41,130 nt of DNA from Deltaproteobacteria bacterium (GTDB lineage: Bacteria > Desulfobacterota > Desulfuromonadia > Desulfuromonadales > BM103), in assembly GCA_019313185.1 (NCBI GenBank), contig JAFDBS010000226.1:1-41130 (forward strand). Direction: 5' to 3'. Each line of letters starts with the position of its first letter. The stretch's first letter is position 1. Below the pieces are notes generated by a model. The model did not search any database and had not been told where the DNA came from. It saw only the letters and a program-made list of their open reading frames with translations. Positions 33,112 to 41,130 of this stretch are shown here, in pieces. The translations under genes and the position numbers were made by a program.

Positions 33112-34173
33112 ATGATGACAGAGAGTAAAGTTGATCTGAAAAACCTGACCCCGGAAGAGCTGACAGATTTTCTCCGGGGCATGGGTAAAGAAACATATCG
33201 CACCTCACAACTTCTTGGTTGGATCTACCGGCGCGGGGTGACCGACTTTTCCAAAATGACCAACTTGGCACAAAGCTTTCGCCAGGAACTTCAACAACGA
33301 GCGACAGTTTCGAGCCTGATAGAGGAGAAAGTCGAGCTGAGCCGCGACGGAACACGGAAATTCTTGTTCCGATTGGCAGATGGCAAGTTCATAGAGTCTG
33401 TTTTGATACCTATGGAAACTGGCCGCAACACGCTGTGCATCTCAACTCAAGTCGGTTGTGCGATGCAGTGTTCATTCTGCTTGACTGGAACCTTCGGTTT
33501 AGAGAGAAATCTTGAGGTTGCAGAAATCGTCAACCAAGTGTCCGAAGTGCGAAACAAGTTTCCAGTCGATAATATTGTGATGATGGGGATGGGCGAACCG
33601 CTACACAATCTGGACAACGTAGTTAATGCCTTGAATATTCTCTACGCCGAAGCGGGTTTTAACTACAGTCCGCGCAAAATCACCCTGTCCACGGCAGGTT
33701 TAGTGCCGGCGATCATCGACTTGGGCAAAAGGGTCAAGGTCAATTTAGCAATCTCCCTCAATGCGACCACCAATGAATTGCGTGACCAGTTGATGCCAAT
33801 CAACCGGCGTTATAACCTTGAGACATTAATGGCTGCCTGCAGATCCTATCCATTGGACTCGCGTCAGCGCATTACCTTTGAATACATCCTGATTCGTGAT
33901 CTCAACGATCGACTGGCGGACGCCAAACGCCTGGTGCAGTTACTGCGTGGAATCAAAGCCAAGGTTAACCTTATTCCTTATAACGAACACGAGGGCTCAA
34001 ACTTCAAGACACCTGAGAGAGCAACGGTTGAGGCGTTTCAGTCTTACCTTCTCAAGCGCAATCTTGTTGCGATCCGGCGGGCAAGCAAAGGGGTTGATAT
34101 CTCTGCAGCGTGCGGACAACTCAAAGGGAAATCGATCCATGATGCGAACAGTTTAGCCAGCAGTCGCCTGTGA
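33112..34173 (+). CDS. rlmN: 23S rRNA (adenine2503-C2)-methyltransferase RlmN
   Basis: STQVGCAMQCSFCLTGTFGLERNL (CxxxCxxC); NIVMMGMGEPLHN; ISAACGQLKG. Confidence 0.96.
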   Translation: MMTESKVDLKNLTPEELTDFLRGMGKETYRTSQLLGWIYRRGVTDFSKMTNLAQSFRQELQQRATVSSLIEEKVELSRDGTRKFLFRLADGKFIESVLIPMETGRNTLCISTQVGCAMQCSFCLTGTFGLERNLEVAEIVNQVSEVRNKFPVDNIVMMGMGEPLHNLDNVVNALNILYAEAGFNYSPRKITLSTAGLVPAIIDLGKRVKVNLAISLNATTNELRDQLMPINRRYNLETLMAACRSYPLDSRQRITFEYILIRDLNDRLADAKRLVQLLRGIKAKVNLIPYNEHEGSNFKTPERATVEAFQSYLLKRNLVAIRRASKGVDISAACGQLKGKSIHDANSLASSRL

Positions 34174-34215
34174 GAAGATTGTTGAAGATACGGAACTGAA
34201 TTGGAGGTGGCAAGG

Positions 34216-35085
34216 ATGCAGAATACGATTGGTGTGATCGGCGGCAGCGGACTTTACGAAATTGAAGGCTTGTCTGAGATCAAGGAGGTTCGACAAAAGA
34301 CCCCTTTTGGGGAGCCCAGTGACGCTTACATTACCGGTTTCTTGGGGGATGTAAAAATGGTTTTTTTGCCAAGGCATGGCAGAGGGCATAAGCTTTTGCC
34401 ATCTGAAGTCCCTTATCGTGCAAATATCTATGGCATGAAGCAAATGGGCGTCCAACGCATTATCTCTGTCTCAGCAGTCGGCAGTATGAAAGAACAGATT
34501 GTGCCGGGTCACATTGTCGTTCCTGACCAGTTTTTTGACCGGACTCAGGGCAAGCGCGCTTCAAGCTTTTTCGGCTCTGGCGTGGTTGGCCATGTTCAGT
34601 TTGCCGATCCGGTTTGCCCGGACATGGTGGACATTCTGTTCAATGCCGCGCAGCGGTCTGGAGCAGCAACGCACAAAGGCGGGACGTACCTCTGTATTGA
34701 GGGCCCCAATTTTTCAACGCGTGCGGAATCCAACATTTACCGAAACTGGGGGGTTGATGTCATTGGCATGACAAATATCCCGGAGGCGCGGTTGGCGCGT
34801 GAGGCGGAAATCTGCTATGGAACACTGGCGTTGGCGACGGATTATGATTGTTGGCACGACGACCACGATGATGTGTCCGTCGACGCAGTCCTTGCCATCA
34901 TTAAAAAAAATGTGGCGATGGCCCGAAATATCATCAAAGAGTCGGTCGAACAACTCAAAAAAAGTGCAAAATGTAGCTGTTCCGAAGCCCTGAAATATGC
35001 CATCATGACGGATCCTTCGCTTATCCCTGCCCAAACGCGGCGCGATCTGGAGCCGATAATCGGCAAATATCTTGCCGATCGGTGA
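34216..35085 (+). CDS. mtnP: S-methyl-5'-thioadenosine phosphorylase
   Basis: IGVIGGSGLYEIEGL; FLPRHGRGHKLLPSEVPYRANIYGMK; CIEGPNFSTRAES; IGMTNIPEARLAREAEICY. Confidence 0.93.
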   Translation: MQNTIGVIGGSGLYEIEGLSEIKEVRQKTPFGEPSDAYITGFLGDVKMVFLPRHGRGHKLLPSEVPYRANIYGMKQMGVQRIISVSAVGSMKEQIVPGHIVVPDQFFDRTQGKRASSFFGSGVVGHVQFADPVCPDMVDILFNAAQRSGAATHKGGTYLCIEGPNFSTRAESNIYRNWGVDVIGMTNIPEARLAREAEICYGTLALATDYDCWHDDHDDVSVDAVLAIIKKNVAMARNIIKESVEQLKKSAKCSCSEALKYAIMTDPSLIPAQTRRDLEPIIGKYLADR

Positions 35086-35145
35086 ATGCCGCGCATTGCA
35101 GAGCGTTTGTCTGACGGTTATTGACCGAAGAAAGGCCGCGTATTT

Positions 35146-36057
35146 ATGGATATTCTAGTCGTTGGCTCTGTCGCCTTTGACACGGTGGAAACGCCTTTTG
35201 GCCAGGTTGAAGATGTGCTCGGCGGTTCGGCCACCTTTTTTTCGACATCGGCGAGCTTCATGACCGGCGTGCAACTGGTTGCGGTCGTTGGTGAAGACTT
35301 CCCTGAAGAACCTAAAGGTTTTCTAAAAAGCCGAGGGATTGATCTGGCTGGGCTGCAAACCCGCCCCGGAGAGACATTTCGTTGGAAGGGCCGCTATGGG
35401 TACGACCTGAACGAGGCGCACACTCTCGAAACGCACTTAAATGTTTTTGAATCCTTTCATCCTAAACTTCCTGAGGTGTTTTGCTCAGCTCAGTACGTGT
35501 TTTTGGCCAACATAGATCCGGAGTTGCAACTGGAGGTGCTGGCCCAGGTCGACAAGCCAAGATTGGTGGCTTGTGACACAATGAATTTCTGGATTGATGG
35601 CAAGCGCGACGCTCTGATCAAAACTCTTAAGCGTGTTGACATTCTTTTGATTAATGAAGCAGAAACGCGTCAACTTGCCAACGAAGCAAACCTTGTCAAG
35701 GCTGCCCGCACTATTCTGGACATGGGCCCGTCGACCCTTGTGGTGAAACGGGGAGAATACGGTGTGTTGGTATTCAGCGCACAAGGAGTTTTTTCGGCCC
35801 CGGCTTACCCCCTCGAGGAGGTGTTCGACCCGACAGGGGCCGGAGACACTTTTGCCGGTGGCTTTGTAGGCTACTTGGCATCAACCGATAATTTAAGTGA
35901 TTCATCCATCAGGAAAGCGACGGTCTTCGGTAGTGTGATGGCCTCTTTCACTGTCGAGGATTTTAGTCTAAACCGATTAAGGGACCTGACTTGGACAGAA
36001 ATCGAGGCCAGATTCCGTAAATTTCAGGCGTTAACCCAATTCGAAGGATTAAGTTGA
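35146..36057 (+). CDS. PfkB-family carbohydrate/nucleoside kinase
   Basis: MDILVVGSVAFDTVETPFG; VLGGSATFFS; DPTGAGDTFAGGFVGYLA. Confidence 0.92.
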   Translation: MDILVVGSVAFDTVETPFGQVEDVLGGSATFFSTSASFMTGVQLVAVVGEDFPEEPKGFLKSRGIDLAGLQTRPGETFRWKGRYGYDLNEAHTLETHLNVFESFHPKLPEVFCSAQYVFLANIDPELQLEVLAQVDKPRLVACDTMNFWIDGKRDALIKTLKRVDILLINEAETRQLANEANLVKAARTILDMGPSTLVVKRGEYGVLVFSAQGVFSAPAYPLEEVFDPTGAGDTFAGGFVGYLASTDNLSDSSIRKATVFGSVMASFTVEDFSLNRLRDLTWTEIEARFRKFQALTQFEGLS

Positions 36058-36069
36058 CTGGAGAGAAAC

Positions 36070-36801
36070 ATGTTTCATTGGGACAAAGCTATGAACAGCC
36101 TCAATATCTCCGCAGGCCAAATACTCAGCCTGTTTCGTTCTATGCGAGATGTGCAATTGGTGCTGCCTGGCCTGCCTGTTCAGCAAGCCACAGCTTATCT
36201 CTGCCAGTTTCAGCAGCAAAAGGGCGCTGCTACGGTCGCCGCTTTTCATATGCACAAGAGCCAACGTCTGGCATTCTATTGCAGCGAGCCGAAATTGGTC
36301 GGTTTAGAACAAGCGGACAAAATTTTTGAGCAAGGCCTGGTTTTCGTTGAATCAATGGGGTTCCTTTTGGCCGACTTAGATGTTCATCTGCTTCCGGAAA
36401 AAGACCGTTCCATGCTTTGGAGTTCCCTGCCTTTGGCCGAGGGGATTAGTTCCGATGACGGTAAGGACCATGACGGCCAAGAAGCTGCAAAATCAACCCA
36501 AAACCTGGATATGTCAACGACCGGAACGGATCATCACAAGCCAGTCCAGCACGAGGTCACACCCAATCCATTGCCAGCAGGGCCAGCGTCTCTTGGCAAA
36601 GATCATAACGTTGCCGACCCCACTGACAACCAAGTTCAACAACATGCTGAAAATACTGATGATTTGCTTGCCGCGGTCGAAGCCTTGCGGTCTAAGCGCC
36701 CAGGGTTCCACGCGCGGAAACGAGCAATGAACATGGAAGAATTCCGGAACCGCTGTCGACATTTACAGCAGAACATCGGCCGGATTTTAGCCTCTCTTTA
36801 A
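36070..36801 (+). CDS. Uncharacterised protein with a low-complexity central linker
   Basis: 243-aa ORF 12 nt after the PfkB gene, same strand; no recognisable domain. Confidence 0.75.
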   Translation: MFHWDKAMNSLNISAGQILSLFRSMRDVQLVLPGLPVQQATAYLCQFQQQKGAATVAAFHMHKSQRLAFYCSEPKLVGLEQADKIFEQGLVFVESMGFLLADLDVHLLPEKDRSMLWSSLPLAEGISSDDGKDHDGQEAAKSTQNLDMSTTGTDHHKPVQHEVTPNPLPAGPASLGKDHNVADPTDNQVQQHAENTDDLLAAVEALRSKRPGFHARKRAMNMEEFRNRCRHLQQNIGRILASL

Positions 36802-36828
36802 ACCTTAACAACCAAGGTGATAACTCTT

Positions 36829-37593
36829 ATGCGTCTCTTGCCTAACCTGTTCTTATGGTTCCTGTTGTTTGGAACTCTCATGTTTGTGGGCTGCACTTCT
36901 GTCGAGCCCACAAAAGATGCGTCACAAGATGCCACGTATCACAAATTAATGGGTGCCTCGGCCTTGAATGAAAATAACCCTGCAGATGCCTTGCGGGAAT
37001 ATCTTCAGGCCGAACAATTCGACGATCGGGATCCGGAAATTCAGGCGGGTCTGGCTGAAGCCTATATGCGCAAGAAGGCATTTGTCGAGGCAGAGCGACA
37101 CTATCAGCGCGCACTCGATTTAAGCAATTACGAGCCGAAATATTTCAATAATTTGGGCGCGCTGTATTTGACCATGGAACGTTACGACGATGCCATCGCC
37201 GCATTTCGCTCTGCAGCGGAAAACTTGTTATTTGACCGGCCAGAAGTTTCTTGGACAGGCGTTGGGGTTGCCAATTATCAAAAAGGAGATTATCCAGCTG
37301 CTGAGCGGGCTTACCAAAAAGCCAAAGAGATCAACCCGCTTTATTTTCAAGTTCCCTACCGACTGGGAGAGCTCTACTTTGCCCAGGGGCGCCCGGTCGA
37401 GGCTGCGGAGAACTTTAACAAAGCCGTTGAGTTGTTCCCGAACTTTGCCGAGGGTTATTACTGGCTTGGCCTGACATATATGAAAATCGAAGAGACGGGC
37501 AAGGCAAGATCAGCTTTCCAAGACGTCGTTCGTCTTGACCCGCGCAGTGAAGAGGCGAGGCTCGCTAAAAAGTATCTCGATATTCTTGATTGA
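36829..37593 (+). CDS. TPR-repeat lipoprotein
   Basis: Signal peptide with lipobox FVGC; repeats such as AFVEAERHYQRALDLSNYEPKYFNNLGALYLTMERYDDAIAAFRSA. Confidence 0.88.
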   Translation: MRLLPNLFLWFLLFGTLMFVGCTSVEPTKDASQDATYHKLMGASALNENNPADALREYLQAEQFDDRDPEIQAGLAEAYMRKKAFVEAERHYQRALDLSNYEPKYFNNLGALYLTMERYDDAIAAFRSAAENLLFDRPEVSWTGVGVANYQKGDYPAAERAYQKAKEINPLYFQVPYRLGELYFAQGRPVEAAENFNKAVELFPNFAEGYYWLGLTYMKIEETGKARSAFQDVVRLDPRSEEARLAKKYLDILD

Positions 37594-37944
37594 ACTTAGG
37601 CTGTCACGATCTTTTCGCTCTGCAAATCAACCAAAACCAACATTTGCTGCGCCCTCGTTATCGTGCTCTTCACACTATCAACTCATCCTCATGCGGGTAG
37701 AATGAGCAGCATCCGCTCAGATGATCAACCGGGCCTCAATCTGTTTAGATTGGGAATCAGCAACCCCGCTAAGCCAGGCTATCGCCTTTTGATTGAGAGA
37801 AGAAGATTCACCCGAAACGTCCCGAGTTGTTTGAGTTCGATTGGAATGCATTACACGGTTGAAGCTGAGCTCATCCTGCCGTATGGGGGAAATCAGAGTT
37901 AGACAACTTGGTAGAAAACGGCAAACGGCCAGCAGTTGAGTGAC

Positions 37945-37956
37945 CACCGATCGGTG
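37945..37956. promoter_or_regulatory. Perfect 12-bp palindrome upstream of the nucleoside phosphorylase gene
   Basis: CACCGATCGGTG, 29 bp upstream of the ATG at 37986. Confidence 0.3.
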
Positions 37957-37985
37957 ACCGTTCAGGCGTGTACAATAGGAGAACG

Positions 37986-38810
37986 ATGTCTTCTCAGAAT
38001 TTCAGCCAGGCTAAGCTTGTCGAGACGGTTCAACACGACGTCGGCAAAGAACCTATGGACCTTGCAATTGTGCTGGGGTCTGGGTGGTCTCCAAACTCCC
38101 TGGGTCTGACTCCTTTAGGACAATACGAATATGCTGACTGGGATTATTTTCCAAAGGGCCAAATCAAAGGCCATTCAGGCAAATTCTTGGTTGCCAGAAT
38201 CGGCGGGTGGCGGGTCTTGGTTTTTTGTGGGCGTTTTCACTGTTATCAGGGGCTCAATGCTTTTGACGTCACGTGCCACGTGCGCCTTGCACGGGAATTG
38301 GGGTGTCACCGGTTACTGTTGACATGTGCCACCGGTGGGATCAATCCGAACCTGTCTCCCGGAGATGTTTTAATGGTCGAGGACCATATCAACTTGCTGG
38401 GAGTCAATCCTTTGTATGGTCTCAAAGACGATGTTTTTATCGACTTAAGCACGTTATATTCGACAGAACTCTATCCTGCATTGAAGGCGGCTGCGGCTGA
38501 TATGCCCTGCAGCGTGCATCGTGGGGTATTGGCTGCCATGCCAGGCCCCAGTTATGAAACGCCGGCTGAAATTCGCATGTTGTCTGCGCTGGGTGCCGAT
38601 GTGGTGTCAATGTCGATTGTTCCCGAAGCCATCATGGGGCGATATCTGCTGATGGAGGTTGTCGCATTAGCCCTGGTTACAAACGCCGCCGCTGGAATGA
38701 GCGACGGGCCGATTTCCCATGACGATGTGTTGGCAACAGGTGCTGTAAGCCAGGTTTGCCTCGGAACTTTGCTGATGAATCTGGTGTCTGGTTGGCAGGT
38801 CCGTGCCTAA
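37986..38810 (+). CDS. Purine nucleoside phosphorylase (PNP/MTAP family)
   Basis: LAIVLGSGWSPNSLG; FPKGQIKGHSGKF; LLLTCATGGINPNLSPGDVLMVEDHINLLGVNPL; AMPGPSYETPAEIRML. Confidence 0.92.
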   Translation: MSSQNFSQAKLVETVQHDVGKEPMDLAIVLGSGWSPNSLGLTPLGQYEYADWDYFPKGQIKGHSGKFLVARIGGWRVLVFCGRFHCYQGLNAFDVTCHVRLARELGCHRLLLTCATGGINPNLSPGDVLMVEDHINLLGVNPLYGLKDDVFIDLSTLYSTELYPALKAAAADMPCSVHRGVLAAMPGPSYETPAEIRMLSALGADVVSMSIVPEAIMGRYLLMEVVALALVTNAAAGMSDGPISHDDVLATGAVSQVCLGTLLMNLVSGWQVRA

Positions 38811-38897
38811 AAACCGGATTATACTTTATAAGTGTGGAGAAAGCGTAACTTATTGTTTTATAATGTAAAAAAAATATGAAAACCCTTTTGTGTTTGC

Positions 38898-38925
38898 TTG
38901 ACAGTCGGCCGGTCCATGGTAGACT
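38898..38925 (+). promoter_or_regulatory. Predicted sigma70-type promoter for the REC gene
   Basis: TTGACA (38898-38903), 16-bp spacer, TAGACT (38920-38925). Confidence 0.5.
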
Positions 38926-38957
38926 TTTCTGCAAAACCTGTGACTTTGGAGCAAACA

Positions 38958-39353
38958 TTGGGGACATCGCTAAAGAGCATTTTGATTGTTGATGACGAAG
39001 AAAACACCCGACTCGGTCTGTCAAAACTTCTGACACAAGAGGGCTTTCATGTCGACAGTGCTGCAAATGGCTACGATGCACTTAACTATCTCGCCGATCA
39101 TCAGGTCAACCTGGTCATCAGTGATATCAACATGCCTGACATGAACGGCCTATCCTTTCTCCGCGAATTAAGCCAACGCTTTCCGAACATCAACGTCATT
39201 ATGATTACCGCGTACGGTGGTGTGGAATCATATCTTGAAGCAATGAATTTGGGAGCTTTTGAGTACCTGCATAAACCAGTGCGGCTGGATGAACTGCGTA
39301 GCATAATGCGCAAAATATTCAATGGTGGTAGCGCCGTGCCCCAACTTTCTTAA
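38958..39353 (+). CDS. Single-domain response regulator (REC)
   Basis: SILIVDDEENTRLGLSKLL; VISDINMPDMNGLSFL; MITAYGG; HKPV. Proposed TTG 38958 start with GGAG upstream; the upstream starts 38898 and 38916 fall within the predicted promoter. Confidence 0.85.
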   Translation: MGTSLKSILIVDDEENTRLGLSKLLTQEGFHVDSAANGYDALNYLADHQVNLVISDINMPDMNGLSFLRELSQRFPNINVIMITAYGGVESYLEAMNLGAFEYLHKPVRLDELRSIMRKIFNGGSAVPQLS

Positions 39354-39371
39354 CCGCGATGGAGGTAGGAC

Positions 39372-39812
39372 ATGGGTTTCAACAAGATTTTGTTTGCAAC
39401 CGATTTTTCCGAAGGATCAGATCATGCGTTTGCGTCGGCACTGGAACTGGCGTTAAAGTTCGAAGGCAAGCTGTTTGTAATTCATGTCATCAATGAACCT
39501 GTTGATCTTCGTGGGTTTTATGTGCCCCACATTTCTTTCGATAAACTTGAAGAGGAAATCGAGCAGGGTGCCTTGAAAATGATGGAAAAATTTTGTCGAA
39601 CGCATATGGGAGAGTTCTCGAACTTTGAAACATTTGTCGTTCCGGGCATTCCTTACGATGAAATCATCAAAAAGGCTGAGGAACTGGAGGTCGACCTGAT
39701 CGTCATGGGAACTCATGGCCGCACTGGCCTCGACCATGTTCTGTTTGGAAGCACTGCAGAAAAAGTCGTTCGCAAGTCTCCTCTCCCCGTGATGACAATT
39801 CGTTGTGAATAG
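39372..39812 (+). CDS. Universal stress protein, UspA family
   Basis: KILFATDFSEGSDHAFASALELA; DLIVMGTHGRTGLDHVLFGSTAEKVVRKSPLPVMTIR. Confidence 0.94.
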   Translation: MGFNKILFATDFSEGSDHAFASALELALKFEGKLFVIHVINEPVDLRGFYVPHISFDKLEEEIEQGALKMMEKFCRTHMGEFSNFETFVVPGIPYDEIIKKAEELEVDLIVMGTHGRTGLDHVLFGSTAEKVVRKSPLPVMTIRCE

Positions 39813-39860
39813 CCGTTCACCCGATCAATTTGTTTAAATGCAACAGACTGTGAAACCTCC

Positions 39861-39885
39861 GACAGCGGAAACGCTGTCTTTTTTT
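39861..39885 (+). terminator. Terminator downstream of the UspA gene
   Basis: GACAGCG-GAAA-CGCTGTC then TTTTTTTG. Confidence 0.85.
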
Positions 39886-39908
39886 GTTTCGGTCTAAGCC
39901 GATAGCTC

Positions 39909-39937
39909 TTGTCAAACAATAACCTGACGAGTATTCT
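39909..39937 (+). promoter_or_regulatory. Predicted promoter of the REC-histidine kinase gene
   Basis: TTGTCA (39909-39914), 17-bp spacer, TATTCT (39932-39937). Confidence 0.5.
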
Positions 39938-39973
39938 GAAAATTTGTTTCCTGAGGAATGCGAAGGATCTTTT

Positions 39974-41130
39974 ATGCCCGAAAAAATTCTCGTCATAGAT
40001 GATGAGCGAATGATATTAGATTTGACCTCCATGGTTCTGACGAACAAGGGCTACTCTGTTCTCACCATCAACAACGCCCTCGAAGGCTACCAAATCATTG
40101 AACGGCACAAGCCTTCATTGGTTTTACTTGATTATATGATGCCTGTTGTCAATGGGCTCGAAGCGCTCAAAGAGATCCGCAAGCGGTTTCCCGAGACCTA
40201 CGTGATCATGTTTACCGGCAAAGGGAGCGAAGAGGTGGCCGTCGAGTTGATGAAGGCGGGTGCGGCAGATTACATTCTCAAGCCGTTTAGCAATACAAAT
40301 TTGATTGAACGCATCGAGAATGTCTTGCGTTTGCGGAGCATTGAGCTGCGCAACCGGGAGTTGCTTGAAGAAAGAGAACGGCTGTTGGCAGAAATTGAGC
40401 AATGGAATCACGAACTCGAACGGCGCGTTGAAGAAAAATCCAAGGAACTCGAACGGGCCCATGTGGAAATTCTTCAGGCTGAGAAACTTGCCGCGCTTGG
40501 CCATCTCTCAGCCGGCATGGCCCATGAAGTGCGCAATCCGCTCAATTCGATCGGCCTGTTTGCCCAAATCCTTCGTTCAGGGGTTGACAATGATCCCGAA
40601 ATGGTGTCTTACAGCGAAAAAATTATCCATGAAGTCGAGCGAATCGATAGTATTTTGGTCAAGCTTTTGTCAACAAGTAAACGCGCTCCTTTCGAGCTGC
40701 GTTCCACGCATATTGAAGATGTTATTGAAAAAGCCCTTCGTCCTTTCGAGGATGTTTGCCAGGCCCAGAAGATTGATGTGATCCGTGATTTCACAAATCG
40801 CTCTCCTGAAATCCTTGCCGATGCAGAAGAGTTGGGGCAAGTTTTTTCCAATCTCTTTGCCAACGCAATTTTTGAAATGGACAATGGCGGGCGACTGGCG
40901 GTTGCACTCAAGCACAACCCCTCAGAGCTCGAGGTGATTGTTAGCGATACCGGGCAAGGCATTCCTCAGGACCATTTAGGTAAGATTTTCGACCCATTCT
41001 TTACAACGAAGGATAAGGGCACCGGGTTTGGACTGTCAGTGGTTTTGAGAATCGTCAAGAATTACGGTGGGCGAATCAGCGTCGAGAGCGAAGTCGGACG
41101 AGGAACCTCTTTCCACATCCTGTTGCCAAT
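39974..41130 (+). CDS. REC-HisKA-HATPase histidine kinase, truncated by window end
   Basis: Frame translates MPEKILVIDDERMILDLTSM...VLLDYMMPVVNG...LKPF, then LAALGHLSAGMAHEVRNPLNSI (H box), LFANAIFEM (N box), VSDTGQGIP, FFTTKDKGTGFGLSVV. Absent from the ORF track because no stop occurs before the window end. Confidence 0.9.
   Translation, partial: MPEKILVIDDERMILDLTSMVLTNKGYSVLTINNALEGYQIIERHKPSLVLLDYMMPVVNGLEALKEIRKRFPETYVIMFTGKGSEEVAVELMKAGAADYILKPFSNTNLIERIENVLRLRSIELRNRELLEERERLLAEIEQWNHELERRVEEKSKELERAHVEILQAEKLAALGHLSAGMAHEVRNPLNSIGLFAQILRSGVDNDPEMVSYSEKIIHEVERIDSILVKLLSTSKRAPFELRSTHIEDVIEKALRPFEDVCQAQKIDVIRDFTNRSPEILADAEELGQVFSNLFANAIFEMDNGGRLAVALKHNPSELEVIVSDTGQGIPQDHLGKIFDPFFTTKDKGTGFGLSVVLRIVKNYGGRISVESEVGRGTSFHILLP

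Noticed and set aside
33084-33117. Possible leaderless start of rlmN after TTGACA at 33084
   Set aside because: No well-spaced -10 that would place a TSS at the ATG, and the TTGACA overlaps the ndk terminator tail; too weak to claim.
35059-35083. ATCGGCAA-ATATC-TTGCCGAT hairpin at the end of mtnP
   Set aside because: Within the mtnP coding end and without a T tract; not good enough for a terminator.
37663-37902. 79-aa plus-strand and 76-aa minus-strand ORFs in the gap before the PNP gene
   Set aside because: No RBS, no recognisable motif and mutually overlapping; not called as genes.

Overview
The window reads as a contiguous stretch of bacterial core chromosome. Its gene content and order suggest a Desulfuromonadales/Geobacter/Pelobacter-like deltaproteobacterium (inference; no search was run). 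From left to right: rapZ plus a complete mannose-type PTS (EIIA-B-C-D, HPr, EI); metK, a GT2 glycosyltransferase, a hotdog thioesterase, an ArsR-SAM-methyltransferase fusion regulator (SahR-like) and ahcY; lptG/lptF on the minus strand; rpsB-tsf-pyrH-frr; uppS-cdsA-dxr-rseP-tsaB; a small YdcH-like protein; ilvD-ilvB-ilvN-ilvC; psd-pssA; a leucine-type T-box leader with leuA-leuC-leuD; ndk; rlmN; mtnP, a PfkB kinase, an uncharacterised protein and a TPR lipoprotein; a purine nucleoside phosphorylase; and a REC protein, a UspA protein and a REC-histidine kinase cut by the window end. I saw no CRISPR array, transposon, prophage, rRNA or tRNA, and no clear undescribed multi-gene system. The most interesting signals are regulatory: a perfect TGTGA-N6-TCACA palindrome over a predicted -10 box upstream of uppS, a 9-bp-arm inverted repeat upstream of the SahR-like gene, a possible structured rpsB leader, the Leu T-box, a probable ATT start for cdsA, and promoter/ORF-start conflicts at metK and the REC gene. 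Promoters, hairpins and start choices were all read by eye.
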